A DNA stretch of 64,000 bases. It comes from Symbiodinium sp. CCMP2592. Lineage: Eukaryota > Sar > Dinophyceae > Suessiales > Symbiodiniaceae. The translations under genes were made by a program, and so were the position numbers. Shown here in pieces: positions 42,701-52,669 of this stretch (positions are counted from its first letter, which is position 1; each line of letters opens with the position of its first letter). The notes beneath the pieces were generated by a model. That model was given only the letters and a program-made list of their open reading frames with translations, did not search any database and was not told the origin of the DNA. Location: assembly GCA_905221615.1 (NCBI GenBank), contig CAJNDT010005867.1, positions 419,924-483,923 on the forward strand, read 5' to 3'.

Positions 42701-45700
42701 GGCTGCTCATGGAATCCTCCAATGACTGCAGATGCCGCAGGATAGCATCACCGGTAGTGATGTCCGGATCACTTTGTGCCTTGGCCTGAAGGCGTGCCCG
42801 AAAGCAGCGAAGCATCCGAAGAATGGCATCGCCTGGCATGCTCAGCTGAGTCTGCTGCCATACGCTACGGTTGTCGGTGTGGGTAAGGTGCGCCGGTTGG
42901 CGGAGAATGGCACGTATATGACGTGTGGTGGTTTTAGTGAGCCGATCCAACCCATCTTTAGTGAACCCAGTGGCTGGCAGGGAATAGTACATGCTGGTGG
43001 AAACACAGGCGGCCCAGAGCCGAAGGCGATAGCGAACATGCAGGGCATGGTGTCCATTTAAGGTTTTTCGAAGTGCCTGATATTTGGACTGTCCCGCCTG
43101 CAGTCGATGGGTGGTGTTAGCATCAAGGCGGTGACGATATGTGACCTTTGTACCGAGATACTCATGTGCCACCTTGATGGGTATGAGCTGCTCGTGATCA
43201 TGAACTCGAATGCACAAGTGCAACTCGTTGTTCTTCTTCTGTGTGTATTCTCGCAAGATGGCCTTCGCCTGTTTGCCTTCAAGTCTAAGAAGAATGGCTG
43301 TTTTCTTAAAATTGATAGACATGCGAAAAGCAATCAAGGTTTCTAATACGACAGTGAGCTGCTGCAATGCACTCTCGAAGTCTGCGCGGCTACGAATTGT
43401 CCAGTGACACCAATTATCATCTGCAAAGAGCACAAGTACTTGCTGCAACCATTGTGGGTCGAGACGATCCTGCAATTCCTGCATGAGGGCTACTGTGTAG
43501 AACGACCAAAGGTAAGGGGCAATGGAGCACCCTTGCTTTAAACCATTGGTAGTCTTTTGACCCCCCACACAGATGCCGGAGCGAAAGATATATTCCGCAT
43601 CCTTGTGCAATTGCTGAATGACTTGAATGGTGTCCTGGGCAACACCATGCTTGGCCAGTGTGCTGTATATGATGGGTCGACTTGCAAGATCGAATGCTTT
43701 AGTTAAGTCGAGTGATAAGGCTAATCCCCCGTAACAAGCAAGTGGTCGCATGCCGCGGTATTGCTGAAAACGGTTGACTTGATTGTTGCGAATCACTCTA
43801 CTAACCTCATCAAAGTGCATGTGTACTCTGAGGAGAGCATCGAACGTGCCGCGAGAGCGAGTGTAAGCGTACTGCGGCAGAAACCGAGTCAGTGGAAGAA
43901 GAATGTCAAGGAGTTGTTGCTTGATGAGGCAGGCTATCGTCTTGGCACTAGGGCACTGCAATCCTATGGGTCGCAAATTACCAATCTCAGTTGCGGCTTT
44001 GTGTGGTTTGGGGATTAGGGAGATGTGTGCATCATGAAGATGACCACGCAGCCGACTGCGACTGCCCGCCTTGAAATGTTCGTTCAAAGCCGGAGTCAAG
44101 ACCTGGCTGATATCAGGGGCGCACAACCTCCAAAGGGCTGCTGGAGCTGTGTCCTTGGGAACAGCCTTGGCAAGGCCAAGGCTGCCCAGGATGTCAGCCA
44201 CATCTTTATCTTCAAAGTGAAGACCGTCCTGCAATGGAGAAAGGCTGTCAGTGTCCGGGTGCATTGCAAAAGTGTCCTGGGCATAGCGAAGCAGGGCTTG
44301 TAGTTCCTCCTCAGAGGACATGAGTCGTCCCTGCGGGGTTCTTAGGCGTGAGGCTGTCTGAAAGCAACGCGGAGCAAAGCTCCGGACAATCTGGTGCAGT
44401 ACACGTTGGTTGCCGGCCTGAGCTGCTTGCTCAGCTTCGGCTAGCTTGCACAGGGCAGTGTCACGCTTGAGCTGCCGGCTCTGCACTCGAAGGGCCTTGG
44501 AGGCACATTGGAAAGCCGCAGCCAGACGCCACTGTTGCAGGATGTTTCGGAGCGTGGCAACTCGGGGTGCCTTGAACTCCCGATAGAGTCTCCACGTCTG
44601 ACGGGCGCTGGCTCGGAAGCCTGCATTGGCACTTATGCGAAGATCGGGCTTGGGCGCCAGAGGAAAGAAGATGGCGGCACTGTCCAGCAGAAGCTGGTTT
44701 ATGTATCGTCTGGTCTCATGGAGGTCAGGATTAGTGTATGATGCAAGCTTTTCACTCACGGTAGCCTGAAAAGCCCGAGCACTATCACTGCCACCTCGAA
44801 CTGCTTCAACGAGTGCGACTTTATCATAGCTGATGATACTGCCCGTCTGATGAGGGAGCTTCGGCCTACAATGAAAGGGCACAATTCGCAGTTGGGCCTC
44901 CAAGGGCCAATGTCCCGCTTGTCGCCAGGCAGCGACTGGAAAGGTATGGATGGGGCATGCATATTTGGCCGGACCAGTGGCATCCGTCCGCTTGGTCAGT
45001 ACAAAATCTATTCGTGTCTTAGTTTGGGGGGTCTCATAAGTGTGACCTCTACGTGCATGCCAACTGTTGAGGACACACAGGTCCTGGGCAATGAGCAACT
45101 TATGCAGAGGTTTATCGTGGGAATGGCCTGCATTGTCTGTCGCGAAGTCCGTCCCAACATGGGGTCGAGCCGCCCCCAAGGTAGAGTTGAAGTCACCTCC
45201 GATTAGCAGGGGGTTGCGTTGTGGGAGGGCTGCAAGGGTCTTTGTGAGGTTCGCCCACACAATCTCCCTGAACTGTCGATTTTCCTCGGCTGAGAGATGC
45301 GTGCGATGCACATGCTGGTACAGCCCAATGAAGTCAACATTAAGATTGCTGGGTTTGTGTGTGGCTCTAACGTGTAGCAGACGTCCTGGGAGGACATCGT
45401 GCACGACCGGGTTTTTGAAGACAGCTTGGTTAAGCATTATCAAGATACCCCCATGTTTATCATATGAAACCTCTGAAGCATGCCCCGTCGAGTGCACACA
45501 GAACCAAGCTCCACTTCGAAAGTCGGAGCTGGTAGCCCAATGTGTTTCTTGCAGAATCACGGCCTCGAAGCGATTCTCCATGTCCAGCCACGCACAGAAT
45601 TCCTGGTACACGTGCGAGCTTAAGCCGCTAGCATTCCAGCTGAGAAGTCTTAGGGTGGGGAGTCGGGAGATGGTCTGAGGTCGTCTGCGGGAAACCTTGG

Positions 45701-46338
45701 TGGGGCCTAAGGCAAGGGGACTACTGGTTAGGGCTTGGAGCTGTTCTCGTGTGTGCCAGCGTCCTCTGTATGTCGTGCCGCCGTCGATTGAGGCTTGCGC
45801 TCGCAGCCTGGCTCGGCGGAATGCTCGTTTGGTAGCAACAGTGTGTGGGGTTTGGCCTCTTGCTTGCGCTATGCCACATTGCTTCCCTGTCCCGTGAGAG
45901 ACAGGTCCCCCACCTGGCGTGGCTCCAGGTGGAACCCGCGCTCCATTCACAGCTACAGTGGGAAACGAAAACCAAAGGAGCCTGTGAACGACGGACTTGG
46001 GACCGCCGCAGCCTACATGAGCATACTTGTAGGAGTGAGTTGTAGGATGTTTATGTTGTGGTCGTCCCTTTATGGTGCCTGATCCTCGAAAGCATCCTAT
46101 CAGCGACCGCCAGCGGCTAGCATCGCGGCCAGCCCGGCCAACACATCGCCTGTGTCGTGCTGAGGTCGGAGAGGAGGCGGGATGAGGTCTATTAGGGACG
46201 GTCAGGGAGGTGAAGGATCTACGGGGTCGCATGGTGTTACGTCTAGAGGACCTAGTAGGTATGGGCCTCTGAAAGGAAGCTGCACGTAGATTGCGCGGCC
46301 GATAGAAGACCAGTGGCTTGGAGGCAATAAGGTGGAAG
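39702..46338 (-). CDS. LINE endonuclease/reverse transcriptase polyprotein frame, ending in a USP-like domain
   Basis: Endonuclease at about 45665-44870: LLSWNASG, VILQETHW, LIGGDFNSTLG, TRIDFVLT, RQAGHWPL. RT at about 44130-42880: 'NLRPIGLQCPSAKTIACLI', ALSLDLTKAFD, GLKQGCSIAPYLW and FADD (43416-43427). Fingers: CPQC...H-x-KLAH, CRLC...HIESGAC, CVLC...HILRTH and CPWC...C (about 42640-42000). From 41934 to 40997 this frame is Gly/Gln/Ser/His-rich and looks like shadow of ORF3. From about 41003 the frame is again protein-like and carries the USP-like domain. The TGA is at 39702-39704. Function: target-primed reverse transcription, with an unexpected protease module. Confidence 0.85.
39729..39752 (-). 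other. Candidate PIP box (PCNA-binding peptide) at the LINE protein C-terminus
   Basis: QPSIAAFF followed by RGGARKDA and the stop. It fits the consensus Gln-x-x-Ile/Leu/Met-x-x-Phe/Tyr-Phe/Tyr exactly, with the basic residues that usually follow. It lies at the end of a disordered tail, where functional PIP boxes are commonly found. Confidence 0.55.
40160..40918 (-). other. Ubiquitin-specific-protease-like (peptidase C19) domain in the LINE
   Basis: Cys box: FRNRGNQCYAIAFLYSL, with Gly-Asn-Gln-Cys-Tyr at the position of the USP Gly-Asn-Thr-Cys-Tyr; the Cys codon is 40873-40875. QHDIPELIDFL matches the USP Gln-Gln-Asp-x-x-Glu-Phe-Leu segment, and 'VQLPRFTYSDG' matches the Leu-x-Arg-Phe segment. 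His box: YRLAAVIQHHGASPSAGHYTVL with the catalytic His codon 40281-40283, followed by ILDDDKSP, which supplies the Asp. At about 250 residues it is a minimal USP core. The catalytic Cys, His and Asp are all in place, so activity is plausible. Confidence 0.75.
40997..41934 (-). CDS. LINE ORF3: unknown helical protein in another frame
   Basis: ATG at 41934 ('MSTQLEGLNPEADIFAFCCP'), about 311 residues. There is a Pro/Glu/Lys-rich spacer, then well-formed sequence such as 'LLQHEDQLAAQRMDKSFILF', 'LRTVLFACLLKEMMARIQRM', 'NAWTFLRYCHKDKKMILNQN' and 'RAHEVHEALTSLVGSSAWQL'. It ends at TGA 40997-40999. The stop overlaps an ATG of the long frame in the word ATGA (CGGACAATGAGC), the arrangement of stop-restart coupling known between LINE ORFs. 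No known domain. Amino-acid composition clearly favours this frame over the long frame here. Confidence 0.65.
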
Positions 46339-46902
46339 TCACCCTCGTCGCTCGTCTCTGGGTGCGTGTCCTTCTTCTCGCACAAACTCCAGCCAATCGT
46401 GCAGTCGCGTGTTGGTAAGCAGGCGGCTGGCCGTCCACTTGGTCGAGTTCCAATCACGCTTGGCCAGGTCTTTCTTGGCCCATCCCAGTCGTGCCCCGTG
46501 AGAGCGGGAGCTGTCGTTGGGCCTGGTGGCATGTAGCTCACGTCGGTAAAGGTCAAGCACGTATGACTGGGCTCGTTCCAGAGGAGGCCCGACCAGCTCC
46601 AAGGAGACAATGCTAGGCAGTTCAGTGGATGCTGACGTGTTGCGAGAGGTCTCGCTCGCACTGCTACTGGTGCAGCTCTCGATGTCATCGGATTCAATGT
46701 CGGGAACGGGGCCGGAGAAACCCTGCTTGCCGTGCAATCTGTAGGGCTGCGCGCTTGCCACTGGTGTGGGTGGGGGAGGTCCCCTTGGTCGCACGTTCCT
46801 ATCAGGAGCCACAGCATCGGCAGTGACAGCAGCAACATCAGGAGGATTAGCTGCAAGAGCCGGTTGCGAGGCTGCCGGCCGACGAACACCATGGCGCCGC
46901 AT
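46339..46902 (-). CDS. LINE ORF1-like N-terminal ORF (187 residues)
   Basis: Starts at ATG 46902 ('MRRHGVRRPAASQPALAANP'), with a Pro-rich then Ser/Glu-rich N-terminal half and a basic helical C-terminal half: 'LERAQSYVLDLYRRELHATR' and 'WTASRLLTNTRLHDWLEFVR'. It overlaps in another frame the first 185 codons of the long EN/RT frame. There the long frame is Arg/Pro-rich and looks like shadow. There is no recognisable RNA-binding motif; ORF1 identity rests on position. Confidence 0.5.
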   Translation of the reverse strand: MRRHGVRRPAASQPALAANPPDVAAVTADAVAPDRNVRPRGPPPPTPVASAQPYRLHGKQGFSGPVPDIESDDIESCTSSSASETSRNTSASTELPSIVSLELVGPPLERAQSYVLDLYRRELHATRPNDSSRSHGARLGWAKKDLAKRDWNSTKWTASRLLTNTRLHDWLEFVREEGHAPRDERRG

Positions 46903-46914
46903 CTACTCCTTCAG

Positions 46915-47058
46915 ATACTCACTCAAAAATCGCTCGGGCCGTGGAGCTTCCCACCACGTCTACAGCAGGTACTACGTCATCACGCCCTACATTGCTGCCA
47001 AATCATCCAAGTTCGCCCAGCAGCCCTACCTGCACTACATGCACAGCGATTTTACTTG
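46915..47058 (+). pseudogene. C-terminal fragment of the SHHVY...LHY family
   Basis: Frame 'RRIYSFRYSLKNRSGRGASHHVYSRYYVITPYIA' ending YLHYMHSDFT with TGA at 47056-47058. Similar to the end of the left unknown ORF at 39561 (GKSSHHVYFF...RLHYIV). It begins abruptly at the LINE 5' side, so upstream codons were displaced, deleted or spliced. Confidence 0.4.
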
Positions 47059-47077
47059 ATGAATCCGCGTCAACCTT

Positions 47078-47097
47078 CACCCCGCTTCGGCGGGGTG
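47078..47097 (+). terminator. Perfect 8-bp stem with a TTCG loop after the SHHVY-type ORF
   Basis: CACCCCGC TTCG GCGGGGTG, 20 bases after the stop at 47058. A very stable UUCG hairpin in the RNA. It could shape a 3' untranslated region; eukaryotic termination is not implied. Confidence 0.5.
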
Positions 47098-50000
47098 TGT
47101 GTGTGACAACCCTGTGTCCAAGGGCATTCACTTCACGTTCTGCACTGATTTATGTTTTTAATGGACATGCAGAAGGGGCACCAGGGGTGTGTGGCTCGGC
47201 CTGGTGCAACGAAGCTCCAGCCACACATCAGGATATGGTCGGGGGACGCCTTGACCACGTACCTGCACTCTGCTTGTGACGCAGTACATGGACTTTCGCT
47301 GTGCATTGGTTATTCTTCGCTTTGCTTATTGCTGCTGTTTTTGGATATGGCGCGGGCTAAGCCGAGAACCCCACCCAGTCGTTCTCCTGCGGCTGTGGTA
47401 CCACTTCAGAGACAGTCAGTGCGTGAGTCCATCTTTTTTCCGTCGCCCTCGGTGTCCTTGCAGGTAGTCAGGCCTTGTTGGGGTTTAGGCAGGCTAGGCG
47501 GGGTTACTTCTCGCTGTGCTTCTTCAACGTTCTTGACCATGAGCTGACATGTCGAAAGTCTCGGATGTGTGGTCGCGTGAGACCTGGGCATCAGGTGGTT
47601 CGTCGCATAAAGAAGCCTCACTTGACATTCCGCGTGTGTTGTACACGCTTGAACATGGTGTCAGAGTGAGATTATCCATCCGCAACTTGCCAATGAGATT
47701 TTCAGGCAGGGGAAGCTACGGAATCTGATGGGAAGCAAAGGCTGATCACCCTTGTGTACCTGCGCAAAGGCCAGCCCAAACTACCCCAAAGACGTTGTTG
47801 TTTTTACACTTGGCCTCCGGTGAAACTGTACGGTTACTGCAATCAGTCCTGTTTTGTCTGGTCCTGTCTGTCTTTCGCAGCATCAGTACGTGCCGAGTGT
47901 TGTTGGCTTGCCGCGCTGCTGGTGTGTTTGCAGGTCTACTGCGTCAGGCGGCCGGTGTTGGGTCGGAGCGAAGGAACAAAGCATAGAGGGGACGCAGGAG
48001 ACGTGACGCTTTCTCGGAGGCCGATGACTTCGATGCTTGAACTGCGAGCTTCGAGGTCGAAAGCAAGGAGCTCAAAGACGGGTTCGAGCGGAGCTTTGGC
48101 GGCGTGATCAACGGCGAGGCCTCTTTCTGGAGCTTGCTGCGAAAGCGGAGTCGGCGCCGGCAAAGTCCTCGGGAAACGCCCGGAAGGCCAGGCGGGCTCC
48201 TGGCCTCAGGCTTTGGGCACGGCATCCCACGGCGTCCTCTGCCAGGTCAGCTTTCCCGCTGGTGATCATGAGGCGACAGCGCAGCACATCAGAGCGAGAA
48301 AGAGAGAGCGCAAGACAGGTAAGAGTTTCAAAGACGCTGTTGGTAGATGCGGATATGTCTTCGAGACGGAACGGCTGGAAGGGCTTTCCCAACCCCAATA
48401 TCTTCACGATCATTAGCAATGGCAATGCGATGCTGTACTTCTCTTCCATTTGCTCCTGGCAGAGGACATCTGCAGCTCGATGGCCATGCTGTGCAATGGT
48501 GAACGTGGCAATGATACAACAACTGTTCTGAATGTGGGTCGATGAGTTTCTACAACACGCACTTTCCGTAGCAGCCACGGAGCTTGCGCACAATGCGAAC
48601 GCGGTCAATGGGGCAATATGCATGGTGAAACCTTGCATTTGCGAATCGCACGAGCGAAGCACAGCGGCCCGCGCAGAGGGAAAGAGAGGGAGAGAGGCAG
48701 GCCGGAGTAGAGCAGAACTAGAAGAACTGCGTGTTTTCTCTTGTCTCCAGGCATGTGCGAATCCGGACACCCTTGGACTTCCTCGCCGGGCCCTACTTGA
48801 GCCGCACCGCTGTGCATCGATACAGCACTCGGCTGAGGATGATGCCGCGCGCCTCGCCCTGGCCTCAGAGCAGCGACAGCAAAGCCATTGAGTGTGGGTT
48901 TGGTCTTGTCAGGACCCGTACCAAGTGCTGAACATCTCCTTCCTCTCCGGGACGGGGAAACTTTCAGCATGCTTTTCGTCAGATCATTGATTTCAGATTT
49001 GTGTCTGCGTGTAAGTACTCGCTCCTGTTTGCGTCCGGGTCTCGCTTGGAGACACGACCCCGGGCTCTCCCGCGCGGCCCTCTTGAAGGCCGAGTCTCTG
49101 CTTAAAGTCGAGAGGCTGAGGCTGAGGCTGCTCAGGCCTGGGCCCACTGGTCCGGGGCCTGTCTTGGTGCGGTGCTGTGCATCCCCCCACTCCCTTTGCC
49201 TCGTTCTGAGAAAGGAATCTGCCGCCGAAGGCCGTGATCATCACAAGACAGCTGCCGCAAGCGCACCGCCATCGGCGCATGTTTGGGTCTGGCTCGTCCT
49301 CCGTCCTGCCGTAGCCTTTGAAAGAGACTCCGCAAAGTGGGGTCATCGCCAGGTCTTTCTGAAAAAGTCGGAAGGAGCTGATCCAAAAAATGTGGGGTCA
49401 TGCTTGCTTTCGCAGTACTTCAGCATGCTGCTTCTCCGGGTGTCTATTTCCTAGATTGATGCTCAGACATGCTCAGACTCGCGTTCCGACTCGCGTTCCG
49501 ATGCACGTTGTGCCCGTTCATGCCTTGCCTTCGAGGGACTACTAGGGAGCTCAAGTTCCGTCTCCACTGGAGCGGCGGGACGAGCGGACTCTGAGTACCA
49601 GAGACGGAACTCCTATTCCGATTTCCGGAAGCTTGGGATCTTGATGGGACCTGCCCCAGAAATCTCAGGCCACTTGGGGTCTCAGACAGGGTCGAGAGTC
49701 GGTGGGTGCCCCCTGCGGCTGGCAGAGACTTCCGACTGAAATGAGAGGCCGTATGGTCGCCTGTAGACGGGAGGTCCGTCCGCAGCAGAGTAGTGTCAAG
49801 CGTGCGTGGAGAGTGTGTCTGATTAGGCTTAGGCTTTCATGTCCTTTTTTTTCTCTCATGTTCTTTTTTTGGAGCCGCTTCTTGGTTGCTGCTTTGCGGC
49901 CTTGCCGCGGTGCCGCGGTGCCGCAGGCGCCGGAGCATCCGCCAAGCTGAGCACTCAGAGAGGTCCAGGTCCCGCTCGCGTCGCGGGCCGTCTTTTCGAC

Positions 50001-50195
50001 TCGGAGTCTGGAGGTTCCGAGGTTCTCGTCTCCCGCCTCTCCCTGTGATTTCTGCGTCCTGCGTCCGGCTCTGCTCAGTCTTCCTGCAGACGCTGTCAAA
50101 TGCGACTCTCCAGCATCACGCTGCTAGCTGCTAGGAGCGGAAGACAGAAACCATGAAGCTACATTGAGCATCACGCCTCAGGCGGCACCCTTTCT
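47098..50195. other. Host-type non-repetitive region with possible short exons
   Basis: No retroelement protein is seen. Pyrimidine-rich stretches ending in CAG occur (for example TGTTTGCAG near 47933). A protein-like piece on the plus strand at about 48050-48160 reads 'SFEVESKELKDGFERSFGGV' then 'INGEASFWSLLRKRSRRRQ', but it carries a nearby stop and no clear donor. Minus-strand frames at 48108-48770 and 48605-49147 are long but low in structure. I cannot define a gene here. Confidence 0.35.
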
Positions 50196-50288
50196 TTGCG
50201 CATGACCGCATCTGCAGCTCTCCTCAGCCTCTTTGTTCGTCTCTTTCTACTGATACTCGGCTGTCTGGTCGTCGGCCTCTCTGCGTTG

Positions 50289-50362
50289 CCTCTGCCTCTC
50301 TCTCTCTCTCTCTCTCTTTTTCTCTTTCTTCTCTCACTCTCTCTTGGTTCTCTCTATTTTCT
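50289..50362. repeat. CT microsatellite, probably the pyrimidine tract of an intron
   Basis: CTCTCTCTCTCTCTCTTTTTCTC leads to CTACCTGACGCAG at 50363-50375, a good 3' splice-site context for the J-domain exon that follows. Confidence 0.8.
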
Positions 50363-50375
50363 CTACCTGACGCAG

Positions 50376-50675
50376 TCCCTCCCAGTGCCTGATCTCTCGT
50401 TCGTTGAGTCGTATGAGGCCTACGCCCGGCTGTGCAAGCAGCACCATCCAGACTTGAACGGAGGGTGCCGACCCCGGTGCAGTGTCACCAAACTCGCAAT
50501 GCCGACGCGTCCGAGGCAAGAAAGCCTCGTCGGCCGCTCAGACATCCGGCGGCCGCCGGCCCTTCTGTCAGCATCCCAACATCATGAAACTAAGGACTGG
50601 ATGATGATTCGACGCGCCTACCGGATCCTCACAGATCCCGAAGAACGGATCGCCTATGACTCCGCCGCAAGCTGA
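50376..50675 (+). CDS. J-domain (DnaJ-like) protein, terminal exon
   Basis: From the putative acceptor at 50375 the frame reads 'LPVPDLSFVESYEAYARLCK', then QHHPDLNGG, with the His-Pro-Asp signature at 50445-50453, and after a spacer 'WMMIRRAYRILTDPEERIAYD' and TGA at 50673-50675. J-domains stimulate Hsp70 ATPase. Helix II with HPD and helix III/IV (AYRILxDPExRxxYD) are clear. The 38-residue spacer is longer than usual and Arg/Ser-rich; it may be an unrecognised intron. The upstream open frame through the CT microsatellite (Leu/Ser repeats) is not a credible protein, so earlier exons are missing or lie further upstream. Confidence 0.75.
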   Translation, partial: SLPVPDLSFVESYEAYARLCKQHHPDLNGGCRPRCSVTKLAMPTRPRQESLVGRSDIRRPPALLSASQHHETKDWMMIRRAYRILTDPEERIAYDSAAS

Positions 50676-50860
50676 GCATGCAGTGAAAAGGGATCCGTAT
50701 GGACATCGTCGCAAGGCCATTTGAAGGAAGCACATTGAAGACACATCGCGAGTAGATAGAGTACTACTGTAGATTCTAGTTACTGAAACAGCTCTCCATT
50801 TCCTTCGCCAAACTCTGGCTCGTTCACCGTTTGCTTGGGTGCAGAGCGCGACTTTGATAG
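50676..50860. other. Non-coding spacer after the J-domain exon
   Basis: No coding sequence or repeat recognised; presumably a 3' untranslated region or intergenic DNA. Confidence 0.5.
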
Positions 50861-50865
50861 AGAGT

Positions 50866-50925
<60 letters not shown>

Positions 50926-50930
50926 GAGAG
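50861..50930. repeat. GA microsatellite
   Basis: AGAGAG repeat with rare interruptions, ending directly before the spliced-leader relic. Confidence 0.95.
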
Positions 50931-50948
50931 CAGCCATTTTGGCTCCAG
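50929..50948 (+). other. Relict dinoflagellate spliced leader
   Basis: GCAGCCATTTTGGCTCCAG contains AGCCATTTTGGCTC, 14 bases of the dinoflagellate trans-spliced leader (CCGTAGCCATTTTGGCTCAAG), followed by C-AG. Such relics mark genomic copies derived from mature mRNA. A 14-base chance match in this window is very unlikely. No recognisable protein follows before 51.3 kb. Confidence 0.6.
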
Positions 50949-51352
50949 TGCTGCACCCTTTGCTCGGGGGCCTGTGACGCCCTCTTGTATCGGGGCGGGA
51001 GCCGGGGGGTTAACCTGGACTGTTACTCCAGGTGAGCCTCGGTTAACCCAGTGCTTGAGTGTTCCGTCCGCAGCCTGGCCCCTGTGTCCTTTTCGCGCCA
51101 CCTGACCCCTGACCGCGGTTCTCCTCGGGGAGTGGCCCGCCAGTAGGGGGGACATACAACCTCACTGTGGAACTCGAGGGCATCTTCCTGGCAACGTGGA
51201 GGGGGGGATGGCAAGCAACGAATGCCGCTGTGTCGACAAGCAGGGGAATATGTATCCCAGGCTTTCGGAAAGCACATGTCCGAACGGACCCAGTTTGCAG
51301 ACTGCATGGGATAAAGGAGAACATGACGGTCTCACAGTCTTGCAGCGACGCC

Positions 51353-51400
51353 AAGGAAGAGGAGGAGGAGGAGGAGGAGGAGGGGAGGAGTAGGAGGAGG
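51353..51400. repeat. GAG trinucleotide repeat
   Basis: GGA/GAG repeat; the poly-Glu frame across it is not supported as a gene. Confidence 0.9.
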
Positions 51401-51920
51401 TGCACGCAGCCGACTCTGCGCAAAGCATGTTTTCCAAACACTGCCGCCGCAAACTCGAGGCAGTCACTACCAACCGCTACAACTCAGTGCAAAAACATCG
51501 CCACACTGCGATGTCTACTCCGATCGCTGCCGTAAATTCAGTGCTCTGTTACCAATCAGATTCAACCCAAAAGAGGAATAATTCAACCAGCAGTCTTACT
51601 TCGCGCAAGGGGGACTTCCGCCCTGTACTAGTGACTGCACCGTGTGGTTGTTTTGTGCTTTTTCTGTTCGAAAATGGGGAGAAACCAGGCCTGATTCACT
51701 AACCCCCGTGGCAATGCACTTTACTCCATAATGTACTGGGCTCAGCTGTTGCTTGCGGGTCCTTGCAGGGGGTAAGATGATCAGTCCGTAGGATCTACTG
51801 GGGGAATGCGTCTGTCGAGGGGCTTAGGACTTGCCATAGAGGGCGCGGAGATGAGGCCGGGATGCGCGCTAAAGTTCAGGGTTGGGGAGTTTTCCGACAG
51901 ACGCACTCTACCAGCTTCAC
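51401..51920. other. Non-coding stretch left of element C
   Basis: Only short frames. I see no LTR of element C here, so its 3' end is truncated or undefined. Confidence 0.5.
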
Positions 51921-52661
51921 CTACCAAGGGACGCAAACCTTGGGAATCTTCATCTTCCTGCTGATAGGCAATTTTGCATTAATCCACTCACCAAACATGC
52001 ACAATGATCCGCCGCATTCACGCGACCACCTTCGGCTATAGGCAGCCTTGCCGTCAGATCCAATCAGGTAACGATTGATCAACCGTTGAGCATGTTTCCC
52101 GCACCAAGTGAACATTGGAGATTCAGATGTCAACTTCAAGCCAGTCGACTCTTGCACTTGCACCAACAGAGTTCGCAGTTGACCATACAAAGTCCGTCGC
52201 GCATTGCAGACACTTCCGTGACTTTGGGAGTGTCCAGTCGGTGCTGCACGCGTCGACAATCCTCCGATAGTTCGGCACAGGTCCTTGGCAATCGCCTTCA
52301 GTGAATTCTCCTTGTCATATTGAACAATCCCGAAGGTCCTACCAATCTCAAACACAAAACGATGCAGTTCAGCTACGGCGTATTTCTCAATGCTGCCTTT
52401 CGCAAGCAACACAATCGCCATTGCATAGCCAGTCTGCACATCGGTTGCATTCAAGATCGTCCGCTTCGGAAGGTCATTCTCCGTAGGCAGAAAGGAGAAG
52501 TCAATCTGACTCACCGGTTGTCGGTCATTCTTCTTCACTGCGGGACTCTGTCGTCGTCCCTTCGATTTGACACAGTGCTCGCACCAGTCACGATAAGGGA
52601 GGTGGGTCAGCTCACGCAGTCTTCTGTCACTCTCCGATGATTCACCTGGAATCTTCAACAT
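51921..52661 (-). pseudogene. Integrase fragment of element C
   Basis: The zinc motif 'RELTHLPYRDWCEHCVKSKG' is followed by the core: SQIDFSFL (first Asp), 'NATDVQTGYAMAIVLLAKGS', a second Asp near QYDKENSLKAIA, then 'GSVCNARRTLYGQLRTLLVQ' and 'FTWCGKHAQRLINRYL'. The usual Glu segment is altered (GHSQSHGSVCNA). It ends 'KMKIPKVCVPW' at 51921. The sequence is clearly a different family from the integrases of B and Copia-1. Confidence 0.75.
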
Positions 52662-52669
52662 TTATGGCT

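Larger units (their letters stand above)
39562..46905 (-). mobile_element. Near-complete LINE with EN, RT, zinc fingers and a USP-like protease
   Basis: Minus-strand non-LTR element. It contains ORF1 (46902-46339), an APE-type endonuclease, RT, four Cys/His fingers, an extra ORF in another frame (41934-40997) and a C-terminal ubiquitin-specific-protease-like region. One frame stays open for 2,396 codons (46892-39702). The exact ends are not resolved: I found no A-tail near 39600 and no clear target duplication. It belongs to the EN/RT LINE class but is not the family of the 2.2-3.4 kb fragment. Confidence 0.85.

Noticed and set aside
48108-49147. Long minus-strand ORFs in the host-like region
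   Set aside because: No domains, low-complexity Ser/Arg content, and competing plus-strand exon-like pieces; most likely chance open frames.
51167-51535. ORF with a poly-Glu run
   Set aside because: It is the translation of a GAG microsatellite with no supporting context.
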